DNA from: Holophagaceae bacterium
GTDB taxonomy: Bacteria; Acidobacteriota; Holophagae; Holophagales; Holophagaceae
Direction: 5' to 3'
DNA: 64,000 bases
Assembly (NCBI GenBank): GCA_021286765.1
Contig: JAJTBS010000002.1
Location: forward strand, 434,001 to 498,000
A program made the position numbers and the translations under genes. Below, in pieces: positions 53,535-63,297 of the stretch. Under the pieces are notes generated by a model that saw nothing but the letters and a program-made list of their open reading frames with translations, ran no database searches and was not told where the DNA came from. Each line of letters starts with the position of its first letter. The first letter of the stretch is position 1.

Positions 53535-53702
53535 GGATCCCCCGATCGTGGAATCAGTGTAACCCAGCGATCAGTGGGTGATGACCTCTTCGAATTTTAG
53601 TTTGACCAGAATCTCCTTTGATATCTCAAGTGATGCGATGTGACCATTTTCACCACCACGACCGCTCATCCTTGCACCCATCAAAGCTTTACAAGGAAAC
53701 CC

Positions 53703-56700
53703 ATGCGACTTGGTTGGGCTGCTCTTGTGATCCCTGTTCTCATTGTCCTGCTCCTCGCATGTGGTGGTGGCGGAGGGGGTGCCTCGTCCGCAACAGCCCC
53801 TCCACCACCCCCTCCTCCACCGACCAGTTATCTGTGGTTGAGCGGCGGAACCCCGTGGGCCATTGAACCGGGGGCGCACACTACATTCACAGGTGTCGGT
53901 CTTGAGGCTGTCAGTGAAGTGAAAGTCCAGGGCGTTGTGGCATCTTTCAGCCTCGTTTCCACCAGTGGAAGTGGGTCGACGATCAAGGTGACTATTCCTC
54001 CGGGGCTCACCAATGGTGTCGGTTCCGTGGTGATGAAGGCGGGGACCAAAGCGTACAAAAACGACCAAGCACTGTACATCCGAGGTGTATCGATTCGCGG
54101 TGTGGAGGGCCGGTCCTGGGATGCCCCCTTCCTACCGACTCAGTTGAACATCGGTACGCCAAGTGATAACAGTGTTGTCCCCCGTTTGTATTGCGTGGAT
54201 GACGGGCCAGTTCTTGCCATTTGGCAAGGACTTCTTGGCAGAGACGGTGTGCTGTGGGCTAGCTTCCGTACCCAGGCCCAGGGGTGGTCTGCCCCCCAGA
54301 TGTTGGTGGATCGGAAAGCACAGATCGGCAGCAATTCCTTTGCCGCTGCAGTAAACGCGGCAGGACAGGCTGTGGTGATTTTCAATTCTGGTCTGGGTGG
54401 CGTTGAGGTCGTGAACTATGACCCTGGGCAGGGGTGGACGGATCCTCGAGTGCTAACGGCCAGTCCCGGCCTGTTCGGACGGCTTGGGGCAGCCATTAAC
54501 GAAAAGGGCGATTCGTTGGTGATGTGGAGTGTTTATTCGGACGGCGTCAAAGTGCTCACAGCCCGCTATTCCAAACTTTCTGGATGGGGTCTGGCAGAAA
54601 CCCTTAACTCGGGACTGACAGAGTATGGGGGGGCAAGTCCAGGAAGCCTTGCCAGCACAGGAGATGGTAGGGTCCTGGCCACTTGGTGCGAGTACATGAA
54701 CAAGATCCCCGCCCCTGCCAACCAGACCGTATGGACTCGGGAATACGACTGGGCGACTGGCTGGGGTGAGGCAGTGCTCCATGTCTCTGGGCAGGTCGTC
54801 GAGCTCAGTTCCATGCAGGCTGCTGGGGACGGGCAAGGGCGTCGCCTGTTGGCCTGGCTGGGCGGGCCAGATTCTAACCACCTGGGGCTTGTTGCATCTC
54901 TGTATACCCCATCTGCAGGGTGGCTTACCCCAGGGCCGCTGGCCCCCAGCTTGGGGTACGACTTATTGATCGGGTCTCAACTGGATTACTACGGCCAGAA
55001 CGCGCTCCACTTGAAAATGAATGCCGCAGGCCAAGCCATCCTGGGGTGGACGTCCCTCAAGGGGGCACAGGCGTTGGAGTTTGATTTCGACATGCAATTC
55101 GGGCCTGTGCTCGATCTGGTAGGCCCAGGCACGACGGGTGGCAATGCCTTCTCAAATGTAGACATCAACAGCCGGGGAGATCGTGCGGCAGTGTGGGAGG
55201 GTTTCAGTAGGAAAACAGTTGATGGGTACTTACCTGACCTAGTGGGCTCATTTAAGGCAGCTGGGGGCGGTTGGGAAGCTCCCAGGCGCATTGATGCAAC
55301 GAACTTCGAATATGTGGTTTCCACAAATCCGCAGGTTGTTCTGGACAGCCAAGGTCAGGTTGTTTCCGTCTGGAAGCACAGTATGTATGGGAGCCAATCA
55401 GGGATTCCGGATTCGGGATTCATGTCGAATCAGAGAAATTCTCAGGGAATTTGGGGGTCACCCCAGCTCATTGCTAACTCCCCCTTCGGTCAGAGCTTCC
55501 GCCCCAGTCTTCAGGTGGACCTGGATGGCGGATTCAGAGCGGTGGTCAACCAGACTGAGCGCCGCTTCCAGACCCCCTGGGGTTTTTATCTACCAGGACC
55601 AAGCAATGTGCAAACCGACTCCCTCGCTCCTCCGCAGATCGGAATCAACCTAACCCGGCTTCAATATCCATGTCCGTTTGATGACTTCCCCACCGGTAAT
55701 TCAAGCTCACCGCAGATCAGTCCCAACTTTGCCGCGGCAAGTTCTAGCAGCCATGCGATGGTCGGAGCCTGGCTGGCAAATGATGGACAGAATTGGCAGA
55801 TGTGCTCGGGGCTTGGGGCCCCTGGGGGCAGCTTCTACTTGCCAGGGAAGGGATTGAACGCGGCTGGTACCGATGCAGATCAGCCACAGCTGGTCTCGCT
55901 TGGCGGGTCAGCCAAATTGAATCACGATGCCCCGTTAGTGCTCTGGAGACAGTCAACTAATGGAAGCAACCATGAAATTTGGAGCAATATTGATGGTTAT
56001 CAGTGGTCGCAGCCTCCCCGACCGAAGCAGATGCTCAGCGCCCCTGGCGTGGATGTGGATGGGCTAGCCCTGGCCAGTGATAACGATGTCAATGCCCAGG
56101 CCATATGGCAGCAACTCGGAGCCGCTGGCTGGGAGCTCTGGTCAGCCGAATTTTCTCTTTCAAGTTGGTGGTCACCTGCAACCCGGTTTGGACCTGCCAC
56201 GGTTCCAGCAGCACGACCAAAGATCGTGTACACCCCTGCGGGTTTTCGATTGGCCGTTTGGCTTGCCGGTCCAGCGCTGGCTGACCTGTGGGGCAGTGTC
56301 TACGCCCCGCCTACTGGATGGGGTCCCGCCGTCCTTCTGGGTCAGGGCTTAACCGTCGCTCCTGAGTTTCACATTTCAAGCGATGGTGACCGCTCTTTCT
56401 CACTTGCCTGGGTGAGTTATGGCACGGGTAACAGCCAGATGTGGGGGCGAGTGTACCGATTTGCCACAGGCTGGGGGAGTGCCATTGCCGTATCGGGCGG
56501 GGGTGCGGTTGTTTCGAACCCTGTCGCCGGAGTGGGCGAATCCGGGAACGTGGTCTTTGCCTGGATTCAGAGTGGCCAAGTTATGGCGGCACTGTACCAC
56601 GGCACCTTGGGGCTCTTTCCCACCCGCCTCCTCAGCACTGGCATGGGAGGCTGTACCGATCTGGACCTGCGCATGGCACCTTCGGGCCATGCGCTTGCCA

Positions 56701-56756
56701 TGTGGGGACAGGTAGAAGGCGGAGTTTCCTTGGTCAGAGGCAGCTATTACTATTGA
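53703..56756 (+). CDS. Lipoprotein with IPT-like domain and beta-propeller-like repeats
   Basis: The 1017-aa product is a lipoprotein (lipobox LLLAC, Cys20) with a Gly run and a Pro run as spacer. Residues 45-135 resemble an IPT/TIG Ig-like domain (GVGLEAVSEVKVQGVVASFS, IPPGLTNGVGSVVM). The rest has many repeats that join a GxxxxxWxx strand to a GWxxP/A strand, for example QGWSAPQML, QGWTDPRVL, TGWGEAVLH, AGWLTPGPL, TGWGPAVLL and TGWGSAIAV. This suggests one or two beta-propellers like sialidase or BNR proteins, but no Asp-box is obvious. AAGGAA lies five bases before ATG 53703. Its base composition is less GC-rich than neighbours. Confidence 0.65.
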   Translation: MRLGWAALVIPVLIVLLLACGGGGGGASSATAPPPPPPPPTSYLWLSGGTPWAIEPGAHTTFTGVGLEAVSEVKVQGVVASFSLVSTSGSGSTIKVTIPPGLTNGVGSVVMKAGTKAYKNDQALYIRGVSIRGVEGRSWDAPFLPTQLNIGTPSDNSVVPRLYCVDDGPVLAIWQGLLGRDGVLWASFRTQAQGWSAPQMLVDRKAQIGSNSFAAAVNAAGQAVVIFNSGLGGVEVVNYDPGQGWTDPRVLTASPGLFGRLGAAINEKGDSLVMWSVYSDGVKVLTARYSKLSGWGLAETLNSGLTEYGGASPGSLASTGDGRVLATWCEYMNKIPAPANQTVWTREYDWATGWGEAVLHVSGQVVELSSMQAAGDGQGRRLLAWLGGPDSNHLGLVASLYTPSAGWLTPGPLAPSLGYDLLIGSQLDYYGQNALHLKMNAAGQAILGWTSLKGAQALEFDFDMQFGPVLDLVGPGTTGGNAFSNVDINSRGDRAAVWEGFSRKTVDGYLPDLVGSFKAAGGGWEAPRRIDATNFEYVVSTNPQVVLDSQGQVVSVWKHSMYGSQSGIPDSGFMSNQRNSQGIWGSPQLIANSPFGQSFRPSLQVDLDGGFRAVVNQTERRFQTPWGFYLPGPSNVQTDSLAPPQIGINLTRLQYPCPFDDFPTGNSSSPQISPNFAAASSSSHAMVGAWLANDGQNWQMCSGLGAPGGSFYLPGKGLNAAGTDADQPQLVSLGGSAKLNHDAPLVLWRQSTNGSNHEIWSNIDGYQWSQPPRPKQMLSAPGVDVDGLALASDNDVNAQAIWQQLGAAGWELWSAEFSLSSWWSPATRFGPATVPAARPKIVYTPAGFRLAVWLAGPALADLWGSVYAPPTGWGPAVLLGQGLTVAPEFHISSDGDRSFSLAWVSYGTGNSQMWGRVYRFATGWGSAIAVSGGGAVVSNPVAGVGESGNVVFAWIQSGQVMAALYHGTLGLFPTRLLSTGMGGCTDLDLRMAPSGHALAMWGQVEGGVSLVRGSYYY

Positions 56757-56873
56757 GGCAGAAGAAGCGATACAACTCCAAGGTCGGGAGGACCTGACGG
56801 CCGCTTTGTGGTGGGTTGTGCTTGAATCTAAGGCTGAGTCCGGCCTTAACACCTGCGCTGCCTGGAACCCTAA

Positions 56874-58175
56874 TCAGACCTTGCCGCCGCCCACCCGCTC
56901 GATGCGGGCGCCCACGCCCTGGAGCTTTTTCTCCAGGCCAGAGTAGCCGCGGTCCAGGTGGTAGATGCGGTCCACGATGGTCTCACCTGCGGCCACCAGG
57001 CCCGCGATCACCAGCGCGGCGCTGGCGCGTAGGTCCGTGGCCATGACCGTGCAGCCCGTCAGGTCCGCGGGGCCAGCGACGATGGCCGTGTGGCCGTCCG
57101 TGCGCAGGTTGGCGCCCAGGCGCTCCAGCTCCATGGCGTGCTGGAAGCGGTTCTCGAAAATGCCCTCGTTGATGACGCTGATGCCGCAGGCCTGGGTCAT
57201 GACGGCCATCACCTGGGCTTGCAGATCGGTGGGGAAGCCGGGGAAGGGGAGGGTGGTGACGTCCTTCGAGCGCAGCTTCTGGCCGGGCTCCCGCTGGATG
57301 CGCAGCTGCCGTCCCTCCTGGCCTTCGCGTTCGGTGATGACGCAGCCCGAGCGCTCCAGCAGATCCAGCAGCGAGCGCAGGTGCTCGGGCTCGCAACGGT
57401 CCAGCACCACGTCGCCGCAGGCGGCGGCCACGGCACAGAGGTAAGTGCCGGCCTCGATGCGGTCGGCGATCACCGCGTGCTCGCAGCCATGCAACCGCTG
57501 GACGCCTGTGATGGTGAGGGTCCCCGTGCCGATGCCCTCGATCTGGGCACCCATCTCCACCAGCAGCTGGGCCAAGTCGCCGATCTCGGGCTCCAGGGCC
57601 GCGTTGCGGAGGATCGTGGTGCCTTCGGCCAGGGTCGCGGCCGTGAGGATGTTCTCCGTGGCGCCCACGCTCACCTTCTCGAAGGTGTGATCGATGGCCT
57701 TCAGGCGGCCCTTCACCGAGGCGTGGATGTAGCCATGGCTGATCTCGATGCGGGCGCCCATGCGCTCCAGGGCTTCCAGGTGCAGGTTCACGGGCCGCGC
57801 GCCGATGGCGCAGCCGCCCGGCAGGCTCACCGTCGCTTTCCCGAATCGGGCGAGGAGGGGACCCAGCACCAGGATGGAGGCGCGCATAGTCTTCACCAGG
57901 TCGTAGGGGGCCTTGGGGTCCTCCGAGCCGGCGCAGGCCAGCCTCGCGGTGAGCTCGAAGCCATCGGGATGAGCCTCCAGGGAAGCCTCGGTGCCGAGCG
58001 ACTGGAGCACCTTCACCATGGTGCGGATGTCCGCCACCGCGGGCAGGTTGGAGAGGACCACCGGATCCGCGGTCAGCAGTGCCGCCGCCAGGCAGGGCAG
58101 GGCCGCGTTCTTCGCGCCAGACACGCGGATGCGCCCCCGCAGGGGATGTCCACCTTGGATTACCAGTCGGTCCAT
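56874..58175 (-). CDS. murA: UDP-N-acetylglucosamine 1-carboxyvinyltransferase
   Basis: The 433-aa product catalyses the first committed step of peptidoglycan synthesis, transfer of enolpyruvate from PEP to UDP-GlcNAc in the cytosol. The family signature is clear: GAKNAALP near residue 20 (Lys22, Asn23), [17 protein letters not shown], and the catalytic Cys122 in [15 protein letters not shown], the target of fosfomycin. [17 protein letters not shown] and the C-terminal [11 protein letters not shown]-like segment ([18 protein letters not shown]) also fit. Length is slightly above the usual 419 aa. It is monocistronic here, with a divergent gene at 58420. Confidence 0.95.
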   Translation of the reverse strand: MDRLVIQGGHPLRGRIRVSGAKNAALPCLAAALLTADPVVLSNLPAVADIRTMVKVLQSLGTEASLEAHPDGFELTARLACAGSEDPKAPYDLVKTMRASILVLGPLLARFGKATVSLPGGCAIGARPVNLHLEALERMGARIEISHGYIHASVKGRLKAIDHTFEKVSVGATENILTAATLAEGTTILRNAALEPEIGDLAQLLVEMGAQIEGIGTGTLTITGVQRLHGCEHAVIADRIEAGTYLCAVAAACGDVVLDRCEPEHLRSLLDLLERSGCVITEREGQEGRQLRIQREPGQKLRSKDVTTLPFPGFPTDLQAQVMAVMTQACGISVINEGIFENRFQHAMELERLGANLRTDGHTAIVAGPADLTGCTVMATDLRASAALVIAGLVAAGETIVDRIYHLDRGYSGLEKKLQGVGARIERVGGGKV

Positions 58176-58350
58176 CGAAACTCCAGACTTCCAGCGTAGC
58201 CCATCCCGGCGAGTGCCAGGGCACGGCTGCCCGGGCGGATGGTCCCAGGCTGGCGTCAGGCCTGGACGGCCCCCCCTTCGGGGAGGAGAGAGGGGCGACG
58301 TTTGGCTGGACAGGGCCCGGCATGGAAATGCAAATACGAAAAAAGAGGCA

Positions 58351-58379
58351 TTGATGTAAAAAGATTAAACAATTATTCT
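58351..58379 (+). promoter_or_regulatory. Probable sigma-70 type promoter
   Basis: TTGATG (58351-58356), a 17-base spacer, and TATTCT (58374-58379) lie in a clear AT-rich island, 40 bases before ATG 58420. It should drive the coiled-coil membrane protein gene. Confidence 0.5.
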
Positions 58380-58419
58380 CGTCCCGAAATCCGCCCCATC
58401 ATCCCTGGAAGGAGCCTCC

Positions 58420-59106
58420 ATGATGCAGGTTCACCGCGGCAGCCGCCTGTGGCAGATGGCCACCTTGGTCATGATCGCCCTGCCCTGGTTTTTCCGGGAC
58501 CAGCTGGCGATTTCCCTGGAGGAGAGCTCTCGCGAGGTGCAGCAGGTGCTCATTGAAGCCAACGCCCAGCAGCAGCAGGAGCAGCAGGGCGATGACCTGC
58601 GGCAGCTGAACCATCAACTGGCCAGGATCGAGCTCCGCCAGCGCCAGACCACCGGTGAGCTGGACGAGCAGCAGGTCCGGGAGGAAACCGCGCGGCTGCT
58701 GTCGGGGACCTTCGCTGCGGAGGGAGGCGCCCTGGATCACCGCGTCAAATCCTTTGAAAAACTGCTGCCGAAGATCGAGATGGAGGCCGCCACCCGGAAG
58801 AGCCTCGCCGACAAGGCCCACGCCTCGGGAGAGGCGGCCCATGCCCTGGCGACTTTCGACCCCAAGGCCCAACACGAGCACCTGGATCGCCTGCTGGAGC
58901 AGTGGGACCACGCCGAGACCCAGCTTCGGGAGGCCTACGAGCAGCTCGCCATCGAGGCGGAAAGAGACCGGGACAGCAGTGCCAACCTGGCGAACTGGGC
59001 CCGGCTGGTGGCCTGGGCCTTCACGGCCCTGGCCGCCGTCATGATGGGGGGCTGGAAGGGGCTCCTCCCCGGGAGCGCCCGCGAAGCCTCTCATTCCGAA
59101 GGCTAG
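58420..59106 (+). CDS. Membrane-anchored coiled-coil protein, function unknown
   Basis: The 228-aa product has an N-terminal hydrophobic helix (about 11-26, LWQMATLVMIALPWFF) and a second near the C-terminus (about 192-214, LVAWAFTALAAVMMGGWKGL). The 160 residues between them are charged and helical, with a Gln-rich stretch (NAQQQQEQQGDD) and heptad-like spacing, so a periplasmic or cytoplasmic coiled coil between two membrane anchors is likely. GGAGG lies six bases before ATG 58420, and a good promoter precedes it. No family is recognised. Its stop overlaps the last codons of the convergent S26 peptidase gene by four bases. Confidence 0.6.
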   Translation: MMQVHRGSRLWQMATLVMIALPWFFRDQLAISLEESSREVQQVLIEANAQQQQEQQGDDLRQLNHQLARIELRQRQTTGELDEQQVREETARLLSGTFAAEGGALDHRVKSFEKLLPKIEMEAATRKSLADKAHASGEAAHALATFDPKAQHEHLDRLLEQWDHAETQLREAYEQLAIEAERDRDSSANLANWARLVAWAFTALAAVMMGGWKGLLPGSAREASHSEG

Positions 59107-59534
59107 AGGAGCCGCCCGGTCATGGCCTTCCCTGTCACCGCTCCCCAGGTCCGTCCGTCCTGGCTTTCCGGCCGGTTGTCGCCAAGCACCAGATAGCCTT
59201 CGCCACAGCTCTGGGTTCCGGCACCGGAGCGTTCGGGGTGGACGACCCAGGGCTCGTCGAGACGCTGGCCATTGACCCAGACATCGGGTCCCTGCCAGGT
59301 GATCGTTTCGCCGGGTAGGCCGATGACGCGCTTGACGGACGCCCCCCCGGGGCCCGCCATGAGCCACACCTCGCCACGCCTTGGGGCATGGCTGGCCCAG
59401 GCCCTCAGGACCCATCGCAGATCACCCCCCCGCAGCGCGGGTTCCATGCTGCGCCCCGCCACGCGAACCGGATGCACGATGGCCAAGGGCGATGCGGCGA
59501 GGATCACCGCCGTGAGGGGGATCCAGGGGCGCAC
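59103..59534 (-). CDS. Small signal peptidase I-like (S26) protein
   Basis: The 143-aa product keeps the S26 catalytic dyad. The nucleophile is Ser29 in VAGRSMEPALRGGD and the general base is Lys68 in ASVKRVIGLPGE, followed by VWVNGQ and the GDNRPESQDGR box. It has one N-terminal membrane helix (about 7-22) and then the peptidase core. The length is well below the ~320 aa of E. coli LepB but similar to short Gram-positive enzymes and to TraF-like peptidases. It lies six bases after the PTPS-like gene on the same strand. Whether it is the main leader peptidase cannot be told; a dedicated role is possible. Confidence 0.8.
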   Translation of the reverse strand: MRPWIPLTAVILAASPLAIVHPVRVAGRSMEPALRGGDLRWVLRAWASHAPRRGEVWLMAGPGGASVKRVIGLPGETITWQGPDVWVNGQRLDEPWVVHPERSGAGTQSCGEGYLVLGDNRPESQDGRTWGAVTGKAMTGRLL

Positions 59535-59539
59535 GGGGT

Positions 59540-59893
59540 CTAGGCCCTCACCGCCAGCCGCCGTCCCGTCCCGTCCGTCAGCGCAACCTCCTGAAGACGG
59601 GCCGGGGCTGGCACAAAGGGGGTCAGCTCCACCAGGAGGCGCCGGGCCAGGGCCAGGGGGCCGTCCAGGCCCAGGTCCGAGAGCAGCCGCCCCTGCAGGG
59701 GGGCCAGGCTCCGATCCAGGGCTGCCTCCAGATCGCGGAAGTCCACCACCACGTCGAAGCCGTCCAGGCCCTGGCGCCCGGTCACCACCTCCACCGTGTA
59801 GTCATGCCCCTCCCAGGCGGCGCCAGCCCGGAACACCACCGACAGCGGGCGGGTCACGGCGGCTTCGAAATGGAGGGGGGACGGGGTGCTCAA
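59540..59893 (-). CDS. Degenerate 6-pyruvoyl-tetrahydropterin synthase-like protein
   Basis: The 117-aa product resembles the PTPS/QueD fold: HDYTVEVVTGRQGL followed by VVVDFRDLEAALDRSLAPL and LLSDLG, the strand-strand-helix pattern of that family. Of the three zinc histidines, only the one in GHDY is kept; the first (normally in an FxAAH motif) and third are replaced, as in PLQGRLLSD. It is therefore probably not a normal synthase. The start is uncertain: TTG 59893 has GGAG ten bases upstream and matches the family N-terminus, while an ATG at 59968 adds 25 residues of doubtful value. It is the first gene before the S26 peptidase gene. Confidence 0.55.
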   Translation of the reverse strand: MSTPSPLHFEAAVTRPLSVVFRAGAAWEGHDYTVEVVTGRQGLDGFDVVVDFRDLEAALDRSLAPLQGRLLSDLGLDGPLALARRLLVELTPFVPAPARLQEVALTDGTGRRLAVRA

Positions 59894-60050
59894 CGTGGGC
59901 TCCGTGACCTGACCTGAGGTCGGGCCTTCAGTTTCGCATGGCCATCGGTACACTGGGCCTTCGACCATACCTGATAGCTAGGTGAGACAATAGGTAGGGA
60001 CCTGGTTCCGGCTGGGCCCGTCTTGACCATTCATCGTTAGGAGGGACCCC

Positions 60051-62090
60051 ATGAAGGCCCTGGAAATCGCCCTGTTCTGGATCATGACCCTGGGGGCAGT
60101 CGGCTTCTTCGCCTGGACCATGCGCCAGCGGCTGGCCACCTTGAAGGCCGGCCTCCCGGACAACCGCTTCGACCAGCCCTGGGTGCGCCTCAAGGGCGTG
60201 TTCACCCTGGCCCTGCTGCAGAAGCGCATGGTGCGGGACAAGTACGCGGGCTTCTACCACATCCTCATTTTCTGGGGCTTCTGCGTCCTCTCGTTGCGCA
60301 GCATCGGCCTGGTGCTGGAGGGCCTCTTCCCGGCCTTCCACATGACCGAGGCCCTGGGCCGCTTCGGCTACGGCTACCAGTTCACCAAGGACATCTTCGA
60401 AGCGCTGGTGCTCCTGGGCCTGGGCTTGGCGGCGGCCCGCCGGATCCGGGGCAAGGTCTGGCGCCTGGAGAACTCCTGGGACGCCTGGGCCACCCTCAGC
60501 CTCATCGGCGCCCTCATGATCACGGACCTGCTGGCGGATGGCGCCTACATCTGGCTGCACAACCCCGCCTGGAAGAGCTGGGCGCCCGTGAGCCTCTTCG
60601 TCGCCAACCTGCTGCGGCCGCTGGGCGGCACGGGCCTGCTGGTGCTCTACAAGACCATGTGGTGGCTGCACCTGGCGATCCTCTACTTCTTCGCCAACTT
60701 CCTGCCCTACTCCAAGCACTTCCACGTGTTCACGTCGCTGTTCAACATCTACTTCCGCGACCTGGAGCCCCAAAAGAACCTGAAGCCCATGGACATGGAG
60801 GCCGAGCACTTCGGCATCAACAAGATCCAGGACTTCACCTGGAAGCAGATGCTCGACTTCTACACCTGCGTGGAGTGCGGCCGCTGCCTGGAGAACTGCC
60901 CCACCACGCTTACCGGAAAGCCGCTGCGGCCCAAGGATTTCGGCAATGACCTGCGCGACTACCTGAAGGCCACGCCGCTCTCCCAGATGGGCCAGGATCA
61001 GGCCGCGCCCGAGGACCGTCCCCTCATTGGCGGGCCGGTCCCGGAAGGTTCCGTGTGGAAGCGCGACGAGGAACACGCACCCTGGAGCAAGGAGCAACTG
61101 GAAGGCTGGATCAGCCAGGACACCATCTGGGCCTGCACCAGCTGCGGCTACTGCGAGTGGGCCTGCCCCCTGCAGATCACCTTCGTGGACAAGCTAATCG
61201 GCATGCGCCGCTACCTCACCCTGGAGGAGAGCAACTTCCCCGATGAGGCGCAGGTGGCCTTCAAGGGCATGGAGCGCCAGGGCAATCCCTGGAACCTGCC
61301 CCAGGCCGACCGCGCCAAGTGGGCCGAGGGTCTGGAGGTGCCGACCCTCGCCGAGAACCCCGAGGCCGAGTACCTCTTCTGGGTGGGCTGCGCTGGCAGC
61401 TACGATGCCGCGGGGCAGAAGGTGAGCCAGGCCCTGGTGAAGCTGCTGAAGGCGGCCGGCGTTTCCTTCGCCATCCTGGGCAAGGAAGAGAGCTGCACCT
61501 GCGAGTCCGCCCGGCGCCTGGGCAATGAGTACCTCTTCCAGACCGCCACGGAGGCCAATGTCGAAGTGCTCAAGGGCTACGAGGTGAAGAAGGTCATCAC
61601 CAACTGCCCCCACTGCCTGAACACCCTGAAGAACGAGTACCCGGCCTTCGGCGGCAACTTCGAGGTGGTGCACGGCACCGAGCTGGTGGCGAAGCTCATC
61701 GCTGATGGAAAGCTGAAGATGGAACAGACGGTGGACGTGGACCTCACCTACCACGATCCCTGCTACCTCAGCCGCATCAACGGCCAGGTGGAGGCGCCCC
61801 GCGCCATTCTTGATGCCATCCCCGGCGTGAAGCTCACGGAGATGGAGAAGCACGGCGAGGCCACCATGTGCTGCGGCGCCGGCGGCGGCCGCTTCTGGCT
61901 GGAGGAGCACCTGGGCAAGCGCGTGAACCACGAACGCTTCGAGCAGGCCCTCGAGACCAAGGCCACGACCATCGCCGTGGGCTGCCCCTTCTGCAACGTC
62001 ATGCTGAGCAACGCGGCGGGTGAGACCAACCACGAGGGCGTGGCCACGACGGATGTCCTTGAGTTGGCGGCGAAGTCGCTGAAGGCCTGA
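60051..62090 (+). CDS. Membrane Fe-S oxidoreductase of the heterodisulfide-reductase-related type
   Basis: The 679-aa product has five to six membrane helices in residues 1-235 (NarI-like cytochrome b part with conserved His). Two 4Fe-4S motifs follow: CVECGRCLENCP near residue 280 and CTSCGYCEWACP near residue 365. Two cysteine-rich CCG-type domains then come, with CTCESARRLGNEY and NCPHCLNTLK, then CCGAGGGRFW and GCPFCNVML. This layout is that of HdrD-like and FadF-like proteins, which pass electrons from flavoproteins such as ETF to quinone. GGAGG lies seven bases before ATG 60051. No ETF genes are in the window. The exact electron donor is unknown. Confidence 0.85.
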   Translation: MKALEIALFWIMTLGAVGFFAWTMRQRLATLKAGLPDNRFDQPWVRLKGVFTLALLQKRMVRDKYAGFYHILIFWGFCVLSLRSIGLVLEGLFPAFHMTEALGRFGYGYQFTKDIFEALVLLGLGLAAARRIRGKVWRLENSWDAWATLSLIGALMITDLLADGAYIWLHNPAWKSWAPVSLFVANLLRPLGGTGLLVLYKTMWWLHLAILYFFANFLPYSKHFHVFTSLFNIYFRDLEPQKNLKPMDMEAEHFGINKIQDFTWKQMLDFYTCVECGRCLENCPTTLTGKPLRPKDFGNDLRDYLKATPLSQMGQDQAAPEDRPLIGGPVPEGSVWKRDEEHAPWSKEQLEGWISQDTIWACTSCGYCEWACPLQITFVDKLIGMRRYLTLEESNFPDEAQVAFKGMERQGNPWNLPQADRAKWAEGLEVPTLAENPEAEYLFWVGCAGSYDAAGQKVSQALVKLLKAAGVSFAILGKEESCTCESARRLGNEYLFQTATEANVEVLKGYEVKKVITNCPHCLNTLKNEYPAFGGNFEVVHGTELVAKLIADGKLKMEQTVDVDLTYHDPCYLSRINGQVEAPRAILDAIPGVKLTEMEKHGEATMCCGAGGGRFWLEEHLGKRVNHERFEQALETKATTIAVGCPFCNVMLSNAAGETNHEGVATTDVLELAAKSLKA

Positions 62091-62105
62091 TCAGGTCTTC
62101 CACCA

Positions 62106-62134
62106 CCAAGCGGGGCGCCCTGCGCCCCGCTTGG
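62106..62134. terminator. Hairpin terminator after the oxidoreductase gene
   Basis: CCAAGCGGGGCGC and GCGCCCCGCTTGG form a perfect 13-bp stem with a 3-base loop, 16 bases after the stop. No T-run follows, so it may be weak, but the stem is stable and well placed. Confidence 0.6.
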
Positions 62135-62177
62135 TCCGTACGGCCAGCGGCTGGTAGATTCCGGTGTGAGGTAGAGG

Positions 62178-63281
62178 ATGCAGGAGCAGCACCCGATCAA
62201 GCATTTCGCCCCAGGCTGGTTCGCCGTCATCATGGGCACGGGGGGCTTGGCGAACATCCTGTTCCTCTGGGAACGCCAGTTCCCCGGCCTCTGGCGCACC
62301 AGTTACGCCGTGGCGGTCCTCGCCGATGTCGGCTACTTCGTGGTGCTGATCCCGTGGCTGCTGCGCTGGATCCACCACTTCGAGTACGTGCGGCGGGACC
62401 TCGAGCATCCTGTGGCCACCAACTTCTTCGTTACCATGCCGGTGGCCACGGTCATCCTGGGCACCAACCTGCATCTAATCTGGAGCCCGTATCTGGCACC
62501 GGCCTTGGTTTTCTCTGCGACCCTGGCCTGCTGGATCATCGCCATTCTCGGCGTGGCAGGGTTCACGCTCTTCACCACCTTCCGTTTCATCCGCTCGGAC
62601 GCGGCACCGGACCCCGCCACCATGAACTTCTCCTGGATCATGGCGCCCATCGCCAACATGGCCCTGCTGCTGCTGGGCAACCAGGTGCTCGGCTCGGTCC
62701 TCCAGCGCCACCCCGCGTGGGGAATGACGGTCTTCGTGATGAACGCGGCCATGCTCGGCATCGGCTTCTTTTTGTTCCTCTTTGTCGGAGCCATCATCTT
62801 CGTGCGGCTGGCCCAGCATCCCCTGCCGCCGGCGGACACCACCCCGACCTTCGGCATCTTCCTAAGCGCGGCGGGTCTCGCGGTGAACTGCCTGCTGGAC
62901 CTGGGCCTCCATGCGAAGACCCTGGGCCTGGTGACGGAGCCGGGCCTCTTCACCGTGGGGGCTGCCGCCCTCTGGGGCTTCGGCATGTGGATCCTGGCCA
63001 TCATCGCCATCATCTGCGTCCACCAGATGCGGCGGGGCGGCATCCCCTTCAGCCTGGGCTGGTGGGCCTTCGTCTTCCCGCTCGCGGCCTACACCATCGG
63101 CAGCCAGAAGCTCGCGGGGCGCTTCCCCTCTCCGCTCACGCAGGGCTATGCCATGGCCCTGACGGTCCTGCTGGTCCTGCTCTGGCTCTACATTCTGGTG
63201 AACACGCTGCGGGGCGTGGCGCTGGGCACGCTGTTCAGGGGCCGCCCCCTGGCTCCCCCGGAGGGCGGCTGCACGCCCTGA
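62178..63281 (+). CDS. TDT family transporter (TehA/SLAC1-like)
   Basis: The 367-aa product is an integral membrane protein with about ten helices. It starts HFAPGWFAVIMGTGGLANIL, close to the family motif in TehA and malate transporters, and keeps repeated helix pairs and conserved Phe and Gly positions typical of the SLAC1 fold (FVGAIIFVRL, PAPL-like loops). Such proteins are anion channels or tellurite/dicarboxylate exporters; the substrate here is not determined. It follows the terminator at 62134 and converges on the DAHP synthase gene at 63298. Confidence 0.82.
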   Translation: MQEQHPIKHFAPGWFAVIMGTGGLANILFLWERQFPGLWRTSYAVAVLADVGYFVVLIPWLLRWIHHFEYVRRDLEHPVATNFFVTMPVATVILGTNLHLIWSPYLAPALVFSATLACWIIAILGVAGFTLFTTFRFIRSDAAPDPATMNFSWIMAPIANMALLLLGNQVLGSVLQRHPAWGMTVFVMNAAMLGIGFFLFLFVGAIIFVRLAQHPLPPADTTPTFGIFLSAAGLAVNCLLDLGLHAKTLGLVTEPGLFTVGAAALWGFGMWILAIIAIICVHQMRRGGIPFSLGWWAFVFPLAAYTIGSQKLAGRFPSPLTQGYAMALTVLLVLLWLYILVNTLRGVALGTLFRGRPLAPPEGGCTP

Positions 63282-63297
63282 GGCCCCAGGGGCGCTG

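Noticed and set aside
53580-53700. Promoter for prs or the lipoprotein gene in the divergent gap
   Set aside because: TTGACC occurs, but no -10 box was found at a normal spacing on either strand.
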